Assembly: GCF_026339955.1 (NCBI RefSeq)
Contig: NZ_JAPEPW010000001.1
Span: forward strand, 5,637,001-5,701,000
Length of the DNA: 64,000 nt
Source: Streptomyces sp. NBC_01549
Lineage (GTDB): Bacteria; Actinomycetota; Actinomycetes; Streptomycetales; Streptomycetaceae
Reading direction: 5' to 3'
Shown: positions 1 through 13,696 of the stretch, in pieces
How positions within the stretch are numbered: position 1 is the first letter of the stretch
Layout of the letters: each line of letters starts with the position of its first letter
Program-made: the position numbers and the translations under genes
The notes under the pieces: generated by a model
What the model was told of the DNA's origin: nothing
Seen by the model: only the letters and a program-made list of their open reading frames with translations
Databases searched by the model: none

Positions 1-509
1 CCGTTCAGGGCGTCCTTGAGCACGGCGGCCCCGGCGGTCACCGGCACGAGGGTGAGCGGCTCGGTCCCTTCCGTGAGCACGGCCCCGGACCGCGCCGCCA
101 GATCCTGCATGGCGGTGATCCCGGGCACGGTCTCGACGACCGTGCCGGGCACCAGCTCCCCGATGGTCTGCGCGAGATAGGTGAAGGTCGAGTACACGTT
201 CGGATCGCCGATGGTCGCGAAGGCGACGGCCGTGTGCCGCCGGAGCAGCTCCGCGACCCGTGCGCCGGCGGCGTCCCAGGCGGCCTCGCGCCGCCCCCGG
301 TCGGTCCGCTCGTTGAGCGCGAACACGACGCGGACGACCTTCTCCTCGGGCACGTAGTGCAGGACAGTGGCCTCCGCCCGTCCACGCTCTCCCGTGTCCA
401 TCACCGGTACGACCACGACCTCGGCGGCACGCAGCGCGTTGACGCCCTTGACGGTCACCAGCTCCGGGTCACCGGGTCCGACCCCGATTCCGATCAGCTT
501 GCTGCTCAT
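1..509 (-). CDS. cobI: Precorrin-2 C20-methyltransferase, 3' end outside window
   Basis: SAM-dependent methyltransferase of corrin-ring synthesis (precorrin-2 to precorrin-3A in the family). The visible 169 residues start MSSKLIGIGVGPGDPELVTV; GxGPGDPEL is the signature of the tetrapyrrole methylase fold, and an AFATIGDPNVYSTF stretch matches the second conserved loop of CobI/CbiL. The frame is open to the window edge, so the C-terminal part lies to the left. Its ATG overlaps the cobB stop (ATGA), so it is the next cistron of the riboswitch-controlled operon. The product name is confident; a fused CobIJ cannot be excluded because the C terminus is not seen. Confidence 0.88.
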   Translation of the reverse strand, partial: MSSKLIGIGVGPGDPELVTVKGVNALRAAEVVVVPVMDTGERGRAEATVLHYVPEEKVVRVVFALNERTDRGRREAAWDAAGARVAELLRRHTAVAFATIGDPNVYSTFTYLAQTIGELVPGTVVETVPGITAMQDLAARSGAVLTEGTEPLTLVPVTAGAAVLKDALN

Positions 510-1975
510 GACGTCCGGCACCTCTCCACGAACCGACGGGCCACACCGGGCTGTGACGCCCAGTGCGTGTGCAGATAACTCGCGTGCACACCTTGTTGTA
601 CGAAACCTTCGACGCGCCGCTGAGGGGCGCGCACCCCCCAGGCGGGAGCCGCCCCGGCGCCCGGCTCCACGACGGTCCGGTGGAACTCGTGCCCACGCAT
701 CCGGGTCCCGGCGGCGGCGAGCACGCTGTCGCTCACGGCCACGGCGTCCCGATAGCCCAGGGTGAGCCGCTCGCTCATCCGGGCTGAGACGTCGAGCACC
801 CCGCACATGGGCTGCCCGTCGAGCTCACGCGAGAGATACAGCAGCCCGGCACACTCGGCGGCGACGGGCGCCCCGCCGAACGCCAACTCGGCCACGGCCT
901 TGCGCAGCGGCTCGTTGGCGGACAGCTCGGGCGCGTATACCTCGGGGAAGCCCCCGCCGATGACCAACCCGTCGGTACCGTCCGGCAGTTGTTCGTCCCG
1001 CAGAGGGTCGAAGGTGACGACTTCGGCTCCCGCGGCGGTCAGCAGCTCGGCATGCTCGGCATAGGAGAAGGTGAAGGCGGCCCCTCCGGCGACAGCGATT
1101 CGGGGTGCCGCACGCAGCCCGGTCCCGCGATCTTTCAGCCCGTCCGACGTTTGAGGACGAGGCCGTTCAGGCCGATGGCGGGGGTCTGGGGGCGCAGCCC
1201 CCAGGGTTGGGACGGGAAGGGGCGGCGGGGGCGAAGAAACGACAGCCGCAGCCGCATCCCAGGCCGCACCCGCCAACGCGGGCGCGCTCCGCGCCAACGC
1301 GAGCAGTCCGTCGAGATCGCACCCCTGCGACACCTGCGAGGCCATGGCGGCAACCGACTCGACCGCTGCCGCGTGCCGCTCGGCAACGGGCACCAGCCCA
1401 AGATGCCGCGACGGCGTCCCCACCTGCGCGGCGCGCCGCAGCACCCCGAGCACCGGCACCCCGGATGCGTCCAGAGCCTCCCGCAGCATCTCTTCATGCC
1501 GCGACGACCCCACCTTGTTGAGAATCACCCCGGAAACCCGCACCTCGGGATCCCAGGAAGCGAACCCGTGCACCAGCGCGGCCACGGACCGAGACTGCGA
1601 GGAAGCGTCGACGACCAGCACCACCGGCGCCCGCAGCAGCTTCGCCACCTGCGCCGTGGACGCGAGTTCACCCTCCCCGGCGGCCCCGTCGTACAGCCCC
1701 ATCACACCCTCGACGACCGCGAGATCGCACCCGCGCGCCCCGTGCGCGAACAACGGCGCGATCAACTCAGTACCGCACAGATACGCGTCGAGATTCCGCC
1801 CCACGCGCCCGGTGGCGAGCGTGTGATACCCGGGGTCGATGTAGTCGGGCCCCACCTTGTGCGGGGACACGGCGAGCCCCCATGAGGCGAAGGCCGCCAT
1901 CAACCCCGTGGCAACGGTGGTCTTGCCGCTCCCCGACGAGGGCGCGGCGATGACCAGCCGAGGGACGGAAATCAC
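506..1975 (-). CDS. cobB: Cobyrinic acid a,c-diamide synthase
   Basis: ATP- and glutamine-dependent amidase that amidates the a and c side chains of (hydrogeno)cobyrinic acid. About 489 residues. The N-terminal DTB-synthetase-like domain has the P-loop APSSGSGKTT at about residue 10; the C-terminal class I glutamine amidotransferase domain has the nucleophile Cys in AAECAGLLYLSRE. I chose the GTG at 1975, which overlaps the cobO stop as GTGA; an upstream in-frame extension lies inside cobO and is rejected. Residues about 247-288, between the two domains, are a Pro/Arg-rich stretch encoded by a captured dispersed repeat. The extra linker should be tolerated because it lies between domains, but activity is untested. 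Confidence 0.92.
   Translation of the reverse strand: MISVPRLVIAAPSSGSGKTTVATGLMAAFASWGLAVSPHKVGPDYIDPGYHTLATGRVGRNLDAYLCGTELIAPLFAHGARGCDLAVVEGVMGLYDGAAGEGELASTAQVAKLLRAPVVLVVDASSQSRSVAALVHGFASWDPEVRVSGVILNKVGSSRHEEMLREALDASGVPVLGVLRRAAQVGTPSRHLGLVPVAERHAAAVESVAAMASQVSQGCDLDGLLALARSAPALAGAAWDAAAAVVSSPPPPLPVPTLGAAPPDPRHRPERPRPQTSDGLKDRGTGLRAAPRIAVAGGAAFTFSYAEHAELLTAAGAEVVTFDPLRDEQLPDGTDGLVIGGGFPEVYAPELSANEPLRKAVAELAFGGAPVAAECAGLLYLSRELDGQPMCGVLDVSARMSERLTLGYRDAVAVSDSVLAAAGTRMRGHEFHRTVVEPGAGAAPAWGVRAPQRRVEGFVQQGVHASYLHTHWASQPGVARRFVERCRTS
1133..1240. repeat. Streptomycete dispersed repeat captured inside cobB
   Basis: On the cobB strand the stretch reads as a C-rich block, then an 8-bp stem with a 3-base loop (CTGGGGGC at 1186-1193, GCCCCCAG at 1197-1204), then GGCCTGAACGGCCTCGTCC and an ACGTCGGACGGGCTGAAAG block. 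I recognise this order as a short repeat common between genes in Streptomyces. Here it is in frame within cobB and encodes the Pro/Arg-rich interdomain linker. Family membership is from memory, not from a search. Confidence 0.7.
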
Positions 1976-2571
1976 CACTCGATGCCCCTCTGGCCCTTCT
2001 GGCCGGCGTCCATCGGATGCTTGACCTTGGACATGTCCGTCACGAGATCCGCGAACTCGACGAGCTTCTCGGGAGCGTTGCGCCCGGTGATCACGACATG
2101 CTGGGTCCCGGGCCGGTCCCGCAGCACGGCGACGACCTCGTCGACGTCCACCCATCCCCAGTGCATGGGGTAGGCGAACTCGTCCAGCACATACAGCTTG
2201 TACGTCTCGGCGGCGAGGTCCCGCTTGACTTGCTCCCAGCCCTCGCGGGCCTTCTCCTCGTTGTCCAGCTGCTCATCGCGCTGAACCCAGGACCATCCCT
2301 CGCCCATCTTGTGCCAGTCGACGGACCCGCCCTCGCCGCTGGCCCCCAGCACCCGCAGCGCGTTCTCCTCCCCGACCTTCCACTTCGCCGACTTGACGAA
2401 CTGGAACACCCCGATGGGCCACCCCTGGTTCCATGCGCGCAGCGCCAGCCCGAAGGCGGCGGTGGACTTGCCCTTCCCGATCCCCGTGTGCACCACGACC
2501 AGCGGCCGGTTGCGACGCTGACGTGTCGTCAGCCCGTCCTCCGGTACGACACTCGGCTGCCCCTGCGGCAT
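1972..2571 (-). CDS. cobO: Cob(I)yrinic acid a,c-diamide adenosyltransferase
   Basis: CobA/CobO/BtuR-type corrinoid adenosyltransferase that transfers the 5'-deoxyadenosyl group from ATP to Co(I) corrinoid. 199 residues, the usual length. The unusual P-loop of this family, HTGIGKGKSTAAFG, is at about residues 28-41; FQFVKSAKWKVGEE and YVLDEFAYPMHWGWVD are further family blocks. The ATG shares one base with the preceding chelatase stop (TAATG) and the stop overlaps cobB (GTGA), so expression depends on the cobalamin operon. No anomalies seen. Confidence 0.96.
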   Translation of the reverse strand: MPQGQPSVVPEDGLTTRQRRNRPLVVVHTGIGKGKSTAAFGLALRAWNQGWPIGVFQFVKSAKWKVGEENALRVLGASGEGGSVDWHKMGEGWSWVQRDEQLDNEEKAREGWEQVKRDLAAETYKLYVLDEFAYPMHWGWVDVDEVVAVLRDRPGTQHVVITGRNAPEKLVEFADLVTDMSKVKHPMDAGQKGQRGIEW

Positions 2572-4576
2572 TACGCGGCCCTCCTCGAAGTCCCCTGCAC
2601 ATCGCGCACGAGCCCGGCGATCGCGTCGGCCCGCAACTCGTCCAACGTCACCGCCGTGCCGCCCAGTTCACCCGCGAGCCGCCCCGCGAGCCCGAGCCGC
2701 ACGGGCCCCGCCTCGCAGTCGACGACCACAGAGGCGACCTGGTCGGCCGCGAACAGCCGCGCCGCTCGCTCGGCGAGCGCGACGGGTTCAAGGCCGCCGG
2801 TGGCTCGGCCATCCGTCACCACGACGACCAACGGCCGTCGCGCCGCGTCGCGCAGCCGTTCGACCCGCAGCACGTCGTGCGCGCGCAGCAGCCCCGCCGC
2901 GAGCGGCGTCCGCCCGCCCGTGGGCAGCGACTCGAGACGGGCGGCAGCCGCGTCCACGGAGGAGGTGGGCGGCAGCGCCACGTCGGCCGAGGATCCCCGG
3001 AAGGTCACCAGCCCCACCTTGTCGCGCCGCTGGTACGCGTCGAGCAGCAGCGACAGCACCGCGCCCTTGACGGCGCTCATCCGCTGCCGCGCCGCCATCG
3101 ACCCGGAGGCGTCCACCACGAACAGCACGAGGTTGCCCTCACGCCCCTCCCGGGTGGCCTGGCGCAGATCGTCCCGCCGTACGACGAGACCGCGCCCCGA
3201 CCGCCCCCGCGCCCGCTGATGCGGCGCCGCCGCCTGCACGGTCGCTGCCAGGTGCAGCTTGGTGAGCGCCCCCCGGGGCCGTCGCGACCCGGTGGTCCGC
3301 CCGTGCTCGGTGCGCGCCCGCGAACGCCGCCCGGCCGCGCCCTCGCCGAGCCCCGGCACGCTCAGCACCTTGGTACGAAAGGGTTCGGCGGCCCGTACGG
3401 GGGACTGCTCGCCGGCGCCCTGTGCGGCCGGCGCCCGCCCGTCGTCCGAGGGCTCGCCCTGCGCCGGGACGTCACCGGCGGGGGAGTCGCCCTCCGGCCC
3501 GTCCTGAGGTGGCTGCCCGCCCCCACCGGGCCCGTCCGGATCAGGATCGTCGTCGCCGCCGCCGTCCTGCTCCCCGAACTCCTCCAGCGTCTCGTCGAGC
3601 TTGTCCTCGTCGAGCCCCGGTGCGTCGAAGGGATTGCGTCGCCGCCGGTGCGGCAGCGCGAGCAGCGCCGCCTGCCGTACGTCCTCCGCCAGCACCTCGG
3701 TGCGCCCCGCCCACGCGGCGAGCGCGGTCGCGGTCCGTGCCATGACGATGTCGGCCCGCATGCCGTCCACCTCGAAGGCGGCGCAGGTCGCCGCGATCTG
3801 CCGCAGCGCCGGGTCCCCGAGCCGCACGGACGGCAACAGCTCCCGTGCCGCCACGATCCGGGCCCGTACGGCGGACTCCTCGTCGGCCCAGCGCGCCGCG
3901 AAGCCCGTCGGGTCGTCGTCGTAGGCGAGCCTGCGCCGCACGACCTCCACCCGCTGATCGGGCTCCCGCGAGGCGGCCACCTCGACGGTCAGACCGAACC
4001 GGTCGAGCAGCTGCGGCCGCAGCTCGCCCTCCTCGGGGTTCATGGTCCCGACGAGCAGGAAACGGGCCGCGTGGCGTACGGAGACGCCTTCGCGCTCGAC
4101 GTACGAGGCACCCATGGCGGCGGCGTCCAGCAGCAGGTCGACCAGGTGGTCGTGGAGGAGGTTGACCTCGTCGACGTACAGGATTCCGCGGTGTGCGTCG
4201 GCCAGCAGTCCCGGCTCGAAGGCCTTCACGCCCTCCGCGAGCGCCCGCTCGATGTCGAGCGCGCCCACGAGCCGGTCCTCGGACGCGCCGACGGGCAGCT
4301 CGACCATGCGGGCCGGCCGGGTCTCGAAGGCGCCCGGCTCGTGCGGCCCGTCGGGACAGGCCGGGTCGGGCCCGGCCGGATCGCACGAGAACCGGCACCC
4401 GGCGACGACGTCCACCCCCGGCATGAGCGCCGAGAGGGCGCGTACGGCCGTGGACTTGGCCGTGCCCTTCTCACCGCGGACGAGCACACCGCCCACGGCG
4501 GGCGACACGGCGTTCAGCAGCAGCGCGAGCCGCAGGTCGTCCTGGCCGACCACGGCCGTGAACGGGAACGGGGTAC

Positions 4577-4580
<4 letters not shown>
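2571..4580 (-). CDS. Cobaltochelatase-associated ChlI/ChlD-like AAA+ and VWA subunit
   Basis: About 669 residues. The N-terminal AAA+ domain resembles Mg-chelatase subunit I (GEKGTAKSTAVRAL Walker A; ILYVDEVNLLHDHLVDLLLD Walker B; LVGTMNPEEGELRPQLLDRFG sensor motif). A Pro/Asp/Gly-rich acidic linker follows, then a C-terminal von Willebrand A domain with the MIDAS motif DASGSMA. The fusion of I-like and D-like halves is typical of actinobacterial cobalt-insertion systems and would energise CobN. The GTG start overlaps the cobN stop (GTGA); an upstream extension inside cobN is rejected. Annotated variously as magnesium chelatase or CobS/T-like; its position between cobN and cobO supports cobalt chelation. 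Confidence 0.9.
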
Positions 4581-8226
<3,646 letters not shown>

Positions 8227-8230
<4 letters not shown>

Positions 8231-9759
8231 GCGGGCGCTCCCGGTGGAATGAAAGGCAGTCCTTGCGGCGCGCCCGACTCGATGAGCCGCCACAGCGCGT
8301 CCGTGTCCGCGTGTTCCTCGATCAGATCGCCGAGCCGGTCCAGCTGCTCCTCGCGCAGCGCGGCGAACGACGTGTCGGCGGCCGGCACGAATCGGCGGCC
8401 CGCGGCGGCCGCCACCTCGCGCAGGAAGGCACGCCGGAAGCCGTCCGACTCCAGCGCCCCGTGCCAGTGCGTGCCCCAGACGGCGCCGACCCGACACCCG
8501 TCCAGACTGTGTCCATCGTCATCGGAGATGAACGCGTCACCGCCCATGACTTCGGCGACACCGTGATGGATCTCGTACCCCTCGACGTGCTCGCCGAGGG
8601 CCTTCCCGACGGGCCGGGTCAGGGTCTTCTCGCGTGCGAACCGCACGCGGACGGGGAGGAGTCCGAGCCCGTCGACATGACCGGCGCGTGATTCGACCTC
8701 GTCCTCGATGTGCTCGCCGAGGATCTGAAAGCCACCGCAGATGCCCAGTACGGGCCGGCCTTCCGCGGCTCCGCGCACGATGGCGTCCGCGAGTCCGCGC
8801 TCGCGCAGCCACTCCAGCGCCTTCACCGTCCCCCGGGTTCCGGGGACGACGACGAGGTCGGCGTCGGCCAGCTCCTCGGCCCGGTCCACGAACCGCACGA
8901 CGACACCCGGCTCGGCGGCCAACGCGTCCACGTCCGTGAAGTTGGACATGAGCGGGATCGCGCAGACGGCGACGCGCAGCACGTCCTCGCCGACGGGGGA
9001 GGTCACTCGGGACTCCCGGACCGCTCCCCGCAACGACACCCGCAGCCCGTCCTCCTCGTCGATGCCGAGGTCGTGCCGGAAGGGCAGGACGCCGTACGTA
9101 CGCCGCCCGGTGAGGCCGTGGAGCATGTCGAGCCCCGGCTCCAGCAGGGAGACGTCCCCTCTGAACTTGTTGACGAGGAACCCGGCGACGAACTCCTGGT
9201 CCTCGCGCGACAGCAGGGCGACCGTTCCGAAGAACGAGGCGAACACGCCCCCGCGGTCGATGTCGCCGACGACGAGCACGGGGAGCCGCGCGTTGCGGGC
9301 GATCCCCATGTTCACGATGTCGGTGCGCCGAAGATTGATCTCGGCAGGACTGCCGGCCCCCTCACAGATCACCGCGTCATACGTGCCCCGCAACTCGGCG
9401 AGGCAGTCCAGCACGGTGGTGAGAAGAGCTTCCTGCCGCCCGCCGTGGTAGCCACGCGCGGTCATTTCGCCCACGGGCCTGCCCATGAGGACGACCTGAC
9501 TGCTCCGGTCGCTTCCCGGCTTGAGCAGCACGGGGTTCATGAGCGCGGTCGGCTCCACGCGGGCGGCCTGCGCCTGCATGGCCTGCGCCCGCCCGATCTC
9601 GGCGCCCTCGCGCGTCACGAACGAGTTCAAGGACATGTTCTGTGCCTTGAAGGGCGCGACCTTGACGCCCTGCCGCACCAGCCACCGGCAGATCCCGGCG
9701 GTCACGACGCTCTTGCCGGCGTCGGAGGTGGTTCCGGCGACGAGCAGCCCGCCGCTCAT
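8227..9759 (-). CDS. cobQ: Cobyric acid synthase
   Basis: ATP/glutamine-dependent amidase for the b, d, e and g side chains of adenosylcobyrinic acid a,c-diamide. 510 residues. The N-terminal ATPase part carries AGTTSDAGKSVVTAGICRWL and KAQNMSLNSFVT; the C-terminal amidotransferase domain has the nucleophile Cys in LGICGGFQILGEH and a His near the end (GVWGTHWHGALESDGFRR). ATG start overlaps the cbiB stop (ATGA), and the stop overlaps cobN. Length and motifs are all regular. Confidence 0.96.
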
Positions 9760-10712
9760 GACGTACGTCCCTTCCTGAGAAGCCTCTGTACGAGCAGCCG
9801 CCCGCCGGCACTCACGCCGAGGGCGAGCCAGCCGACGCGGCGTGACAGCCGTACGGCCCGTTCGATGTCGTCGACGTGCACGGCGCGCCCGGCGCCGTTG
9901 AGTTCGGGCCGGTGCTCGACGCGCCCGCCGTAGGAGAGGGTGCCGCCCAGACGCACCCCGAGCGCCCCCGCGAACGAGGCCTCCACGGGCCCGGCGTTGG
10001 GGCTCGGATGCTTGACGGCATCGACGCGCCAGGCCCTCGCGGCCCCGCGTGGGCTGTCACCCGCGAGGGCGGCGAGCACGGCGGTGAGACGTGCCCCCGG
10101 CCATCCGGCGACATCGTCGAGCCGCGCGGAGGCCCACCCGTACCGCCGGTACCTGGGGGACTTGTGACCGACCATGGCGTCAAGGGTGTTGACGGCCCGA
10201 AAGCCCACGAGCCCGGGGACTCCGCCCACGGCCCCCCACACCAGGGCGCCCACGACGGCGTCGGAGGTGTTCTCGGCGACGGACTCGACGACGGCGCGTG
10301 CGATGCCGTCGGCGTCCAGGGCCTGGGGATCCCGCCCGCACAGATGCGGCAGCCGCTCCCGGGCCGTCTCGATCTCCCCGTCCGCGAGGGCGTCACCGAT
10401 GGCCCGGGCCTCCCGCCCGAGCGTGGTGCCCCCGACGACGGCCCAGGTGGCAGCGGCCGTCAGCGCGACGGACGCGGCACGTGAGGGGCGTACGGCACGG
10501 GACGCGACGGCGGCGAGTCCGGCGGCACCGCCCACACATACGGCGGTGTGCAGGGCGCCCCACCCACGGTGGTCCCGCCACAGCACCCGCTCCACGGCTC
10601 CCGCGGTCCGCCCGAACACGGCGACCGGATGCCCCCGGCGGGGATCGCCGAGCAGCAGATCGCCGAGAAGGCCGGCGGCGGCGCCGTACGCGAAGACGCG
10701 ATCGGCACGCAC
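9756..10712 (-). CDS. cobD: Adenosylcobinamide-phosphate synthase
   Basis: Integral membrane protein (CobD/CbiB) that attaches the aminopropanol arm to adenosylcobyric acid. 318 residues beginning at a GTG (VRADRVFAYGAAAGLLGDLL). The family signature includes GDPRRGHPVAVFGR near the N terminus, VESVAENTSDAVVGALVWGAVGGVPG in the middle and HPSPNAGPVEASFAGALGVRLGG near the C terminus. It is the first gene downstream of the cobalamin riboswitch and therefore the leader cistron of the operon. Confidence 0.95.
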   Translation of the reverse strand: MRADRVFAYGAAAGLLGDLLLGDPRRGHPVAVFGRTAGAVERVLWRDHRGWGALHTAVCVGGAAGLAAVASRAVRPSRAASVALTAAATWAVVGGTTLGREARAIGDALADGEIETARERLPHLCGRDPQALDADGIARAVVESVAENTSDAVVGALVWGAVGGVPGLVGFRAVNTLDAMVGHKSPRYRRYGWASARLDDVAGWPGARLTAVLAALAGDSPRGAARAWRVDAVKHPSPNAGPVEASFAGALGVRLGGTLSYGGRVEHRPELNGAGRAVHVDDIERAVRLSRRVGWLALGVSAGGRLLVQRLLRKGRTS

Positions 10713-10799
10713 GGGGTCAGCCGACCGTCAGGTCGGGTGGAACCGTCGCTCGCAGGGCACTTGGGCAGCCGCGCATGGCGTTATGTCCTCACTCAGGGT

Positions 10800-10985
10800 G
10801 TCCACGCCCTGGTTCGACGAGACCGGCGGGGAGAGTTCCTGGCTCCCGGGGAGTTACTTCCCCGGTCACAGTGGCGGGACCGCGCCGGATTCACACCGGC
10901 TTCCTCTTCTGTCGCCGTACTTGGCTCCGGCAGTCCACCACGGGTTGGAAGACCCGTCAACTTGCTGTTGACCTGCGCGGGGAGA
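10800..10985 (-). promoter_or_regulatory. Cobalamin riboswitch
   Basis: Read on the minus strand, the RNA contains the conserved core GCCGGTGTGAATCCGG followed by CGGTCCCGCCACTGTGA (10866-10900), the B12-box region of the class. Upstream is a paired arm around 10940-10970 and downstream GGAGCCAGGAACTCTCC, the distal conserved element. It ends about 90 bases before the cobD start, as expected for control of RBS access or termination by adenosylcobalamin. Outer boundaries are approximate. Confidence 0.95.
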
Positions 10986-11007
10986 GTGTGCGAAGGCCCA
11001 CATACAG

Positions 11008-11043
11008 GTGGGGTGCGGGACGGTGATCCGTCCCGCACCCCAC
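11008..11043. terminator. Hairpin terminator after the pit operon
   Basis: A perfect 15-bp inverted repeat (11008-11022 with 11029-11043) and a 6-base loop lie 23 bases past the stop of the small membrane gene. It would end pit-operon transcription just before the riboswitch. There is no long U-run, as is common in Streptomyces. Confidence 0.8.
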
Positions 11044-11065
11044 TCGAAGTGGTGCCCGTTTTGGG

Positions 11066-11290
11066 TTACTTGCCGACGATCAGGAAGATGCCGTACGCCA
11101 CCGCCGCGGCGCACGCCGCGAAGCAGACGTACGCGCCGGTGACCGCGAGGGTCGCGGAGCCGCCCTGGGCGGACGCGGACTCGCGCTTGGAGAGGCCGAC
11201 GATGCCGAGGGTGAAGAGGCCGACGAGGCCGACGGTGGTCACGAGGCTGACTCCGAAGACGGAGCCGAGGGCTGCCCAGTCGATGTGCAT
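11066..11290 (-). CDS. Small two-TM membrane protein downstream of Pit
   Basis: 74 residues. Two hydrophobic segments (about 12-33 and 48-72) are separated by a polar KRESASAQGGS loop. The ATG lies 12 bases after the pit stop and the gene is followed by a strong terminator, so the pair should be one transcript. I do not recognise an enzymatic domain. The position suggests a partner or stabiliser of the phosphate transporter, which is inference only. Confidence 0.8.
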   Translation of the reverse strand: MHIDWAALGSVFGVSLVTTVGLVGLFTLGIVGLSKRESASAQGGSATLAVTGAYVCFAACAAAVAYGIFLIVGK

Positions 11291-11302
11291 GCTGTTCTGT
11301 CC

Positions 11303-12535
<1,233 letters not shown>

Positions 12536-12582
12536 TTACCCAGGCTTCTGTTTGGCGTCAGTGGCAGGTGGACCGTAGGCAA

Positions 12583-12604
12583 CCTGAGTGAACGGAAGAT
12601 GAAC
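12583..12604 (-). promoter_or_regulatory. Candidate PHO box upstream of pit
   Basis: On the minus strand two 11-base direct repeat units occur in tandem, GTTCATCTTCC and GTTCACTCAGG, 48-69 bases before the pit ATG. PhoP binding units in Streptomyces are 11-base direct repeats beginning GTTCACC-like. The match is good for six positions in each unit; a third unit is not clear. Confidence 0.6.
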
Positions 12605-12747
12605 TGGGGCGGGCGTTGGGGTGTATCAAACGGTGGACCGCCCCTCCGCTTGTAAGGGTCAGTGTGCGGGAGAGGCGGCCCGATGGTTTACCAGATGTTC
12701 GAACGGAGGCGGAATTTCGGGTTCCGTCAAGGGGTCTTCGAGGGTCC

Positions 12748-13500
12748 CTAGCCCTTGGCGAACCGCTTGAGCTGGGTCAGGGATCCGTTGAAGAGATTCT
12801 GGTCACCCGGGAGCGTGCCGCTGTTGTCGTACTGCCAGAACGTCCACATCGACCAGCCGGCCGGCAACGCGCCCGTGTCCGCGGAGTCGTAGCGGGCGAG
12901 CCACAGGGCATGGTTCGCGGCGAAGGCACTGCTGCCGCCGGTGCAGGTGTTCCACCAGTGGGTGGTCGTGTAGATGACCGGACGGCGGCCGGTCTCCCGT
13001 TCGAGTTCGTCGCTGAACGCCTGGATCCAGCTCACGATCCCGGTCTTGCTGAGGCCGTAGCACTTGTGCTTCTTGTCGTACGGGTTGTACTCGATGTCGA
13101 GCGCGGGCGGCAGCGTCCAGCCGTCCGCGCGCCAGGCGCCGCCGTTGCGCACGAAGTACGCGGCCTGGTTGGCGCCGGACGACTTGTCCGGTACCGCGAA
13201 GTGATAGGCGCCGCGGAGGATCCCCGCGTCGCGCGCCCCGTTGTACTGCTGGCCGAAGTACGGATTGCGGTACGTGTGGGACTCGGTCGCCTTCACATAG
13301 ACGAACCGGGCGCCCTTCGCCTTCGCGCCCCGCCAGTCGATGTTCTTCTGGTGCGAGGAGACGTCGTGGCCCTTGGGTTTGGCCGCCGCCGCGACCGGGG
13401 CCCCGGTGAGAGCGGTCCCCGCGACGGTGAGTGCCGCGACGGCTGCCGCGGCCGCGAGGACGCGGGCACGACGAAGGAGTGGTTTGTGATCACGGGCCAT
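12748..13500 (-). CDS. Secreted GH25 lysozyme (muramidase)
   Basis: Secreted peptidoglycan hydrolase of glycoside hydrolase family 25 (N-acetylmuramidase). 250 residues from the ATG at 13500, preceded by a G-rich RBS (GGGGGG); longer upstream starts are rejected because the signal peptide begins MARDHKPLLRRARVLAAAAA. After cleavage near APVAAAA the catalytic domain starts KGHDVSSHQKNIDW, and LPPALDIEYNPYD carries the Asp-x-Glu pair of the family. Four Cys residues suggest disulfides. Substrate specificity (plain or O-acetylated muramic acid) cannot be read from sequence. Confidence 0.92.
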   Translation of the reverse strand: MARDHKPLLRRARVLAAAAAVAALTVAGTALTGAPVAAAAKPKGHDVSSHQKNIDWRGAKAKGARFVYVKATESHTYRNPYFGQQYNGARDAGILRGAYHFAVPDKSSGANQAAYFVRNGGAWRADGWTLPPALDIEYNPYDKKHKCYGLSKTGIVSWIQAFSDELERETGRRPVIYTTTHWWNTCTGGSSAFAANHALWLARYDSADTGALPAGWSMWTFWQYDNSGTLPGDQNLFNGSLTQLKRFAKG

Positions 13501-13696
13501 ATTTCCCCCCGGAATGGCGACGTGTGTGACAAATCCCCCAGAGGTTATTGGAAGATCGTTGAAAGTCCATCGATCGTCAGCCAATCACCCCGGGAGGGCG
13601 CTATGTCCCGCTATGTGCCCTTACGGACGTTTGGCTTCCGCCCTAAAGTGCCCTCGCCGACAGCCGGTTGACGCCCGCGCCTGGCAGGATCGCCGC

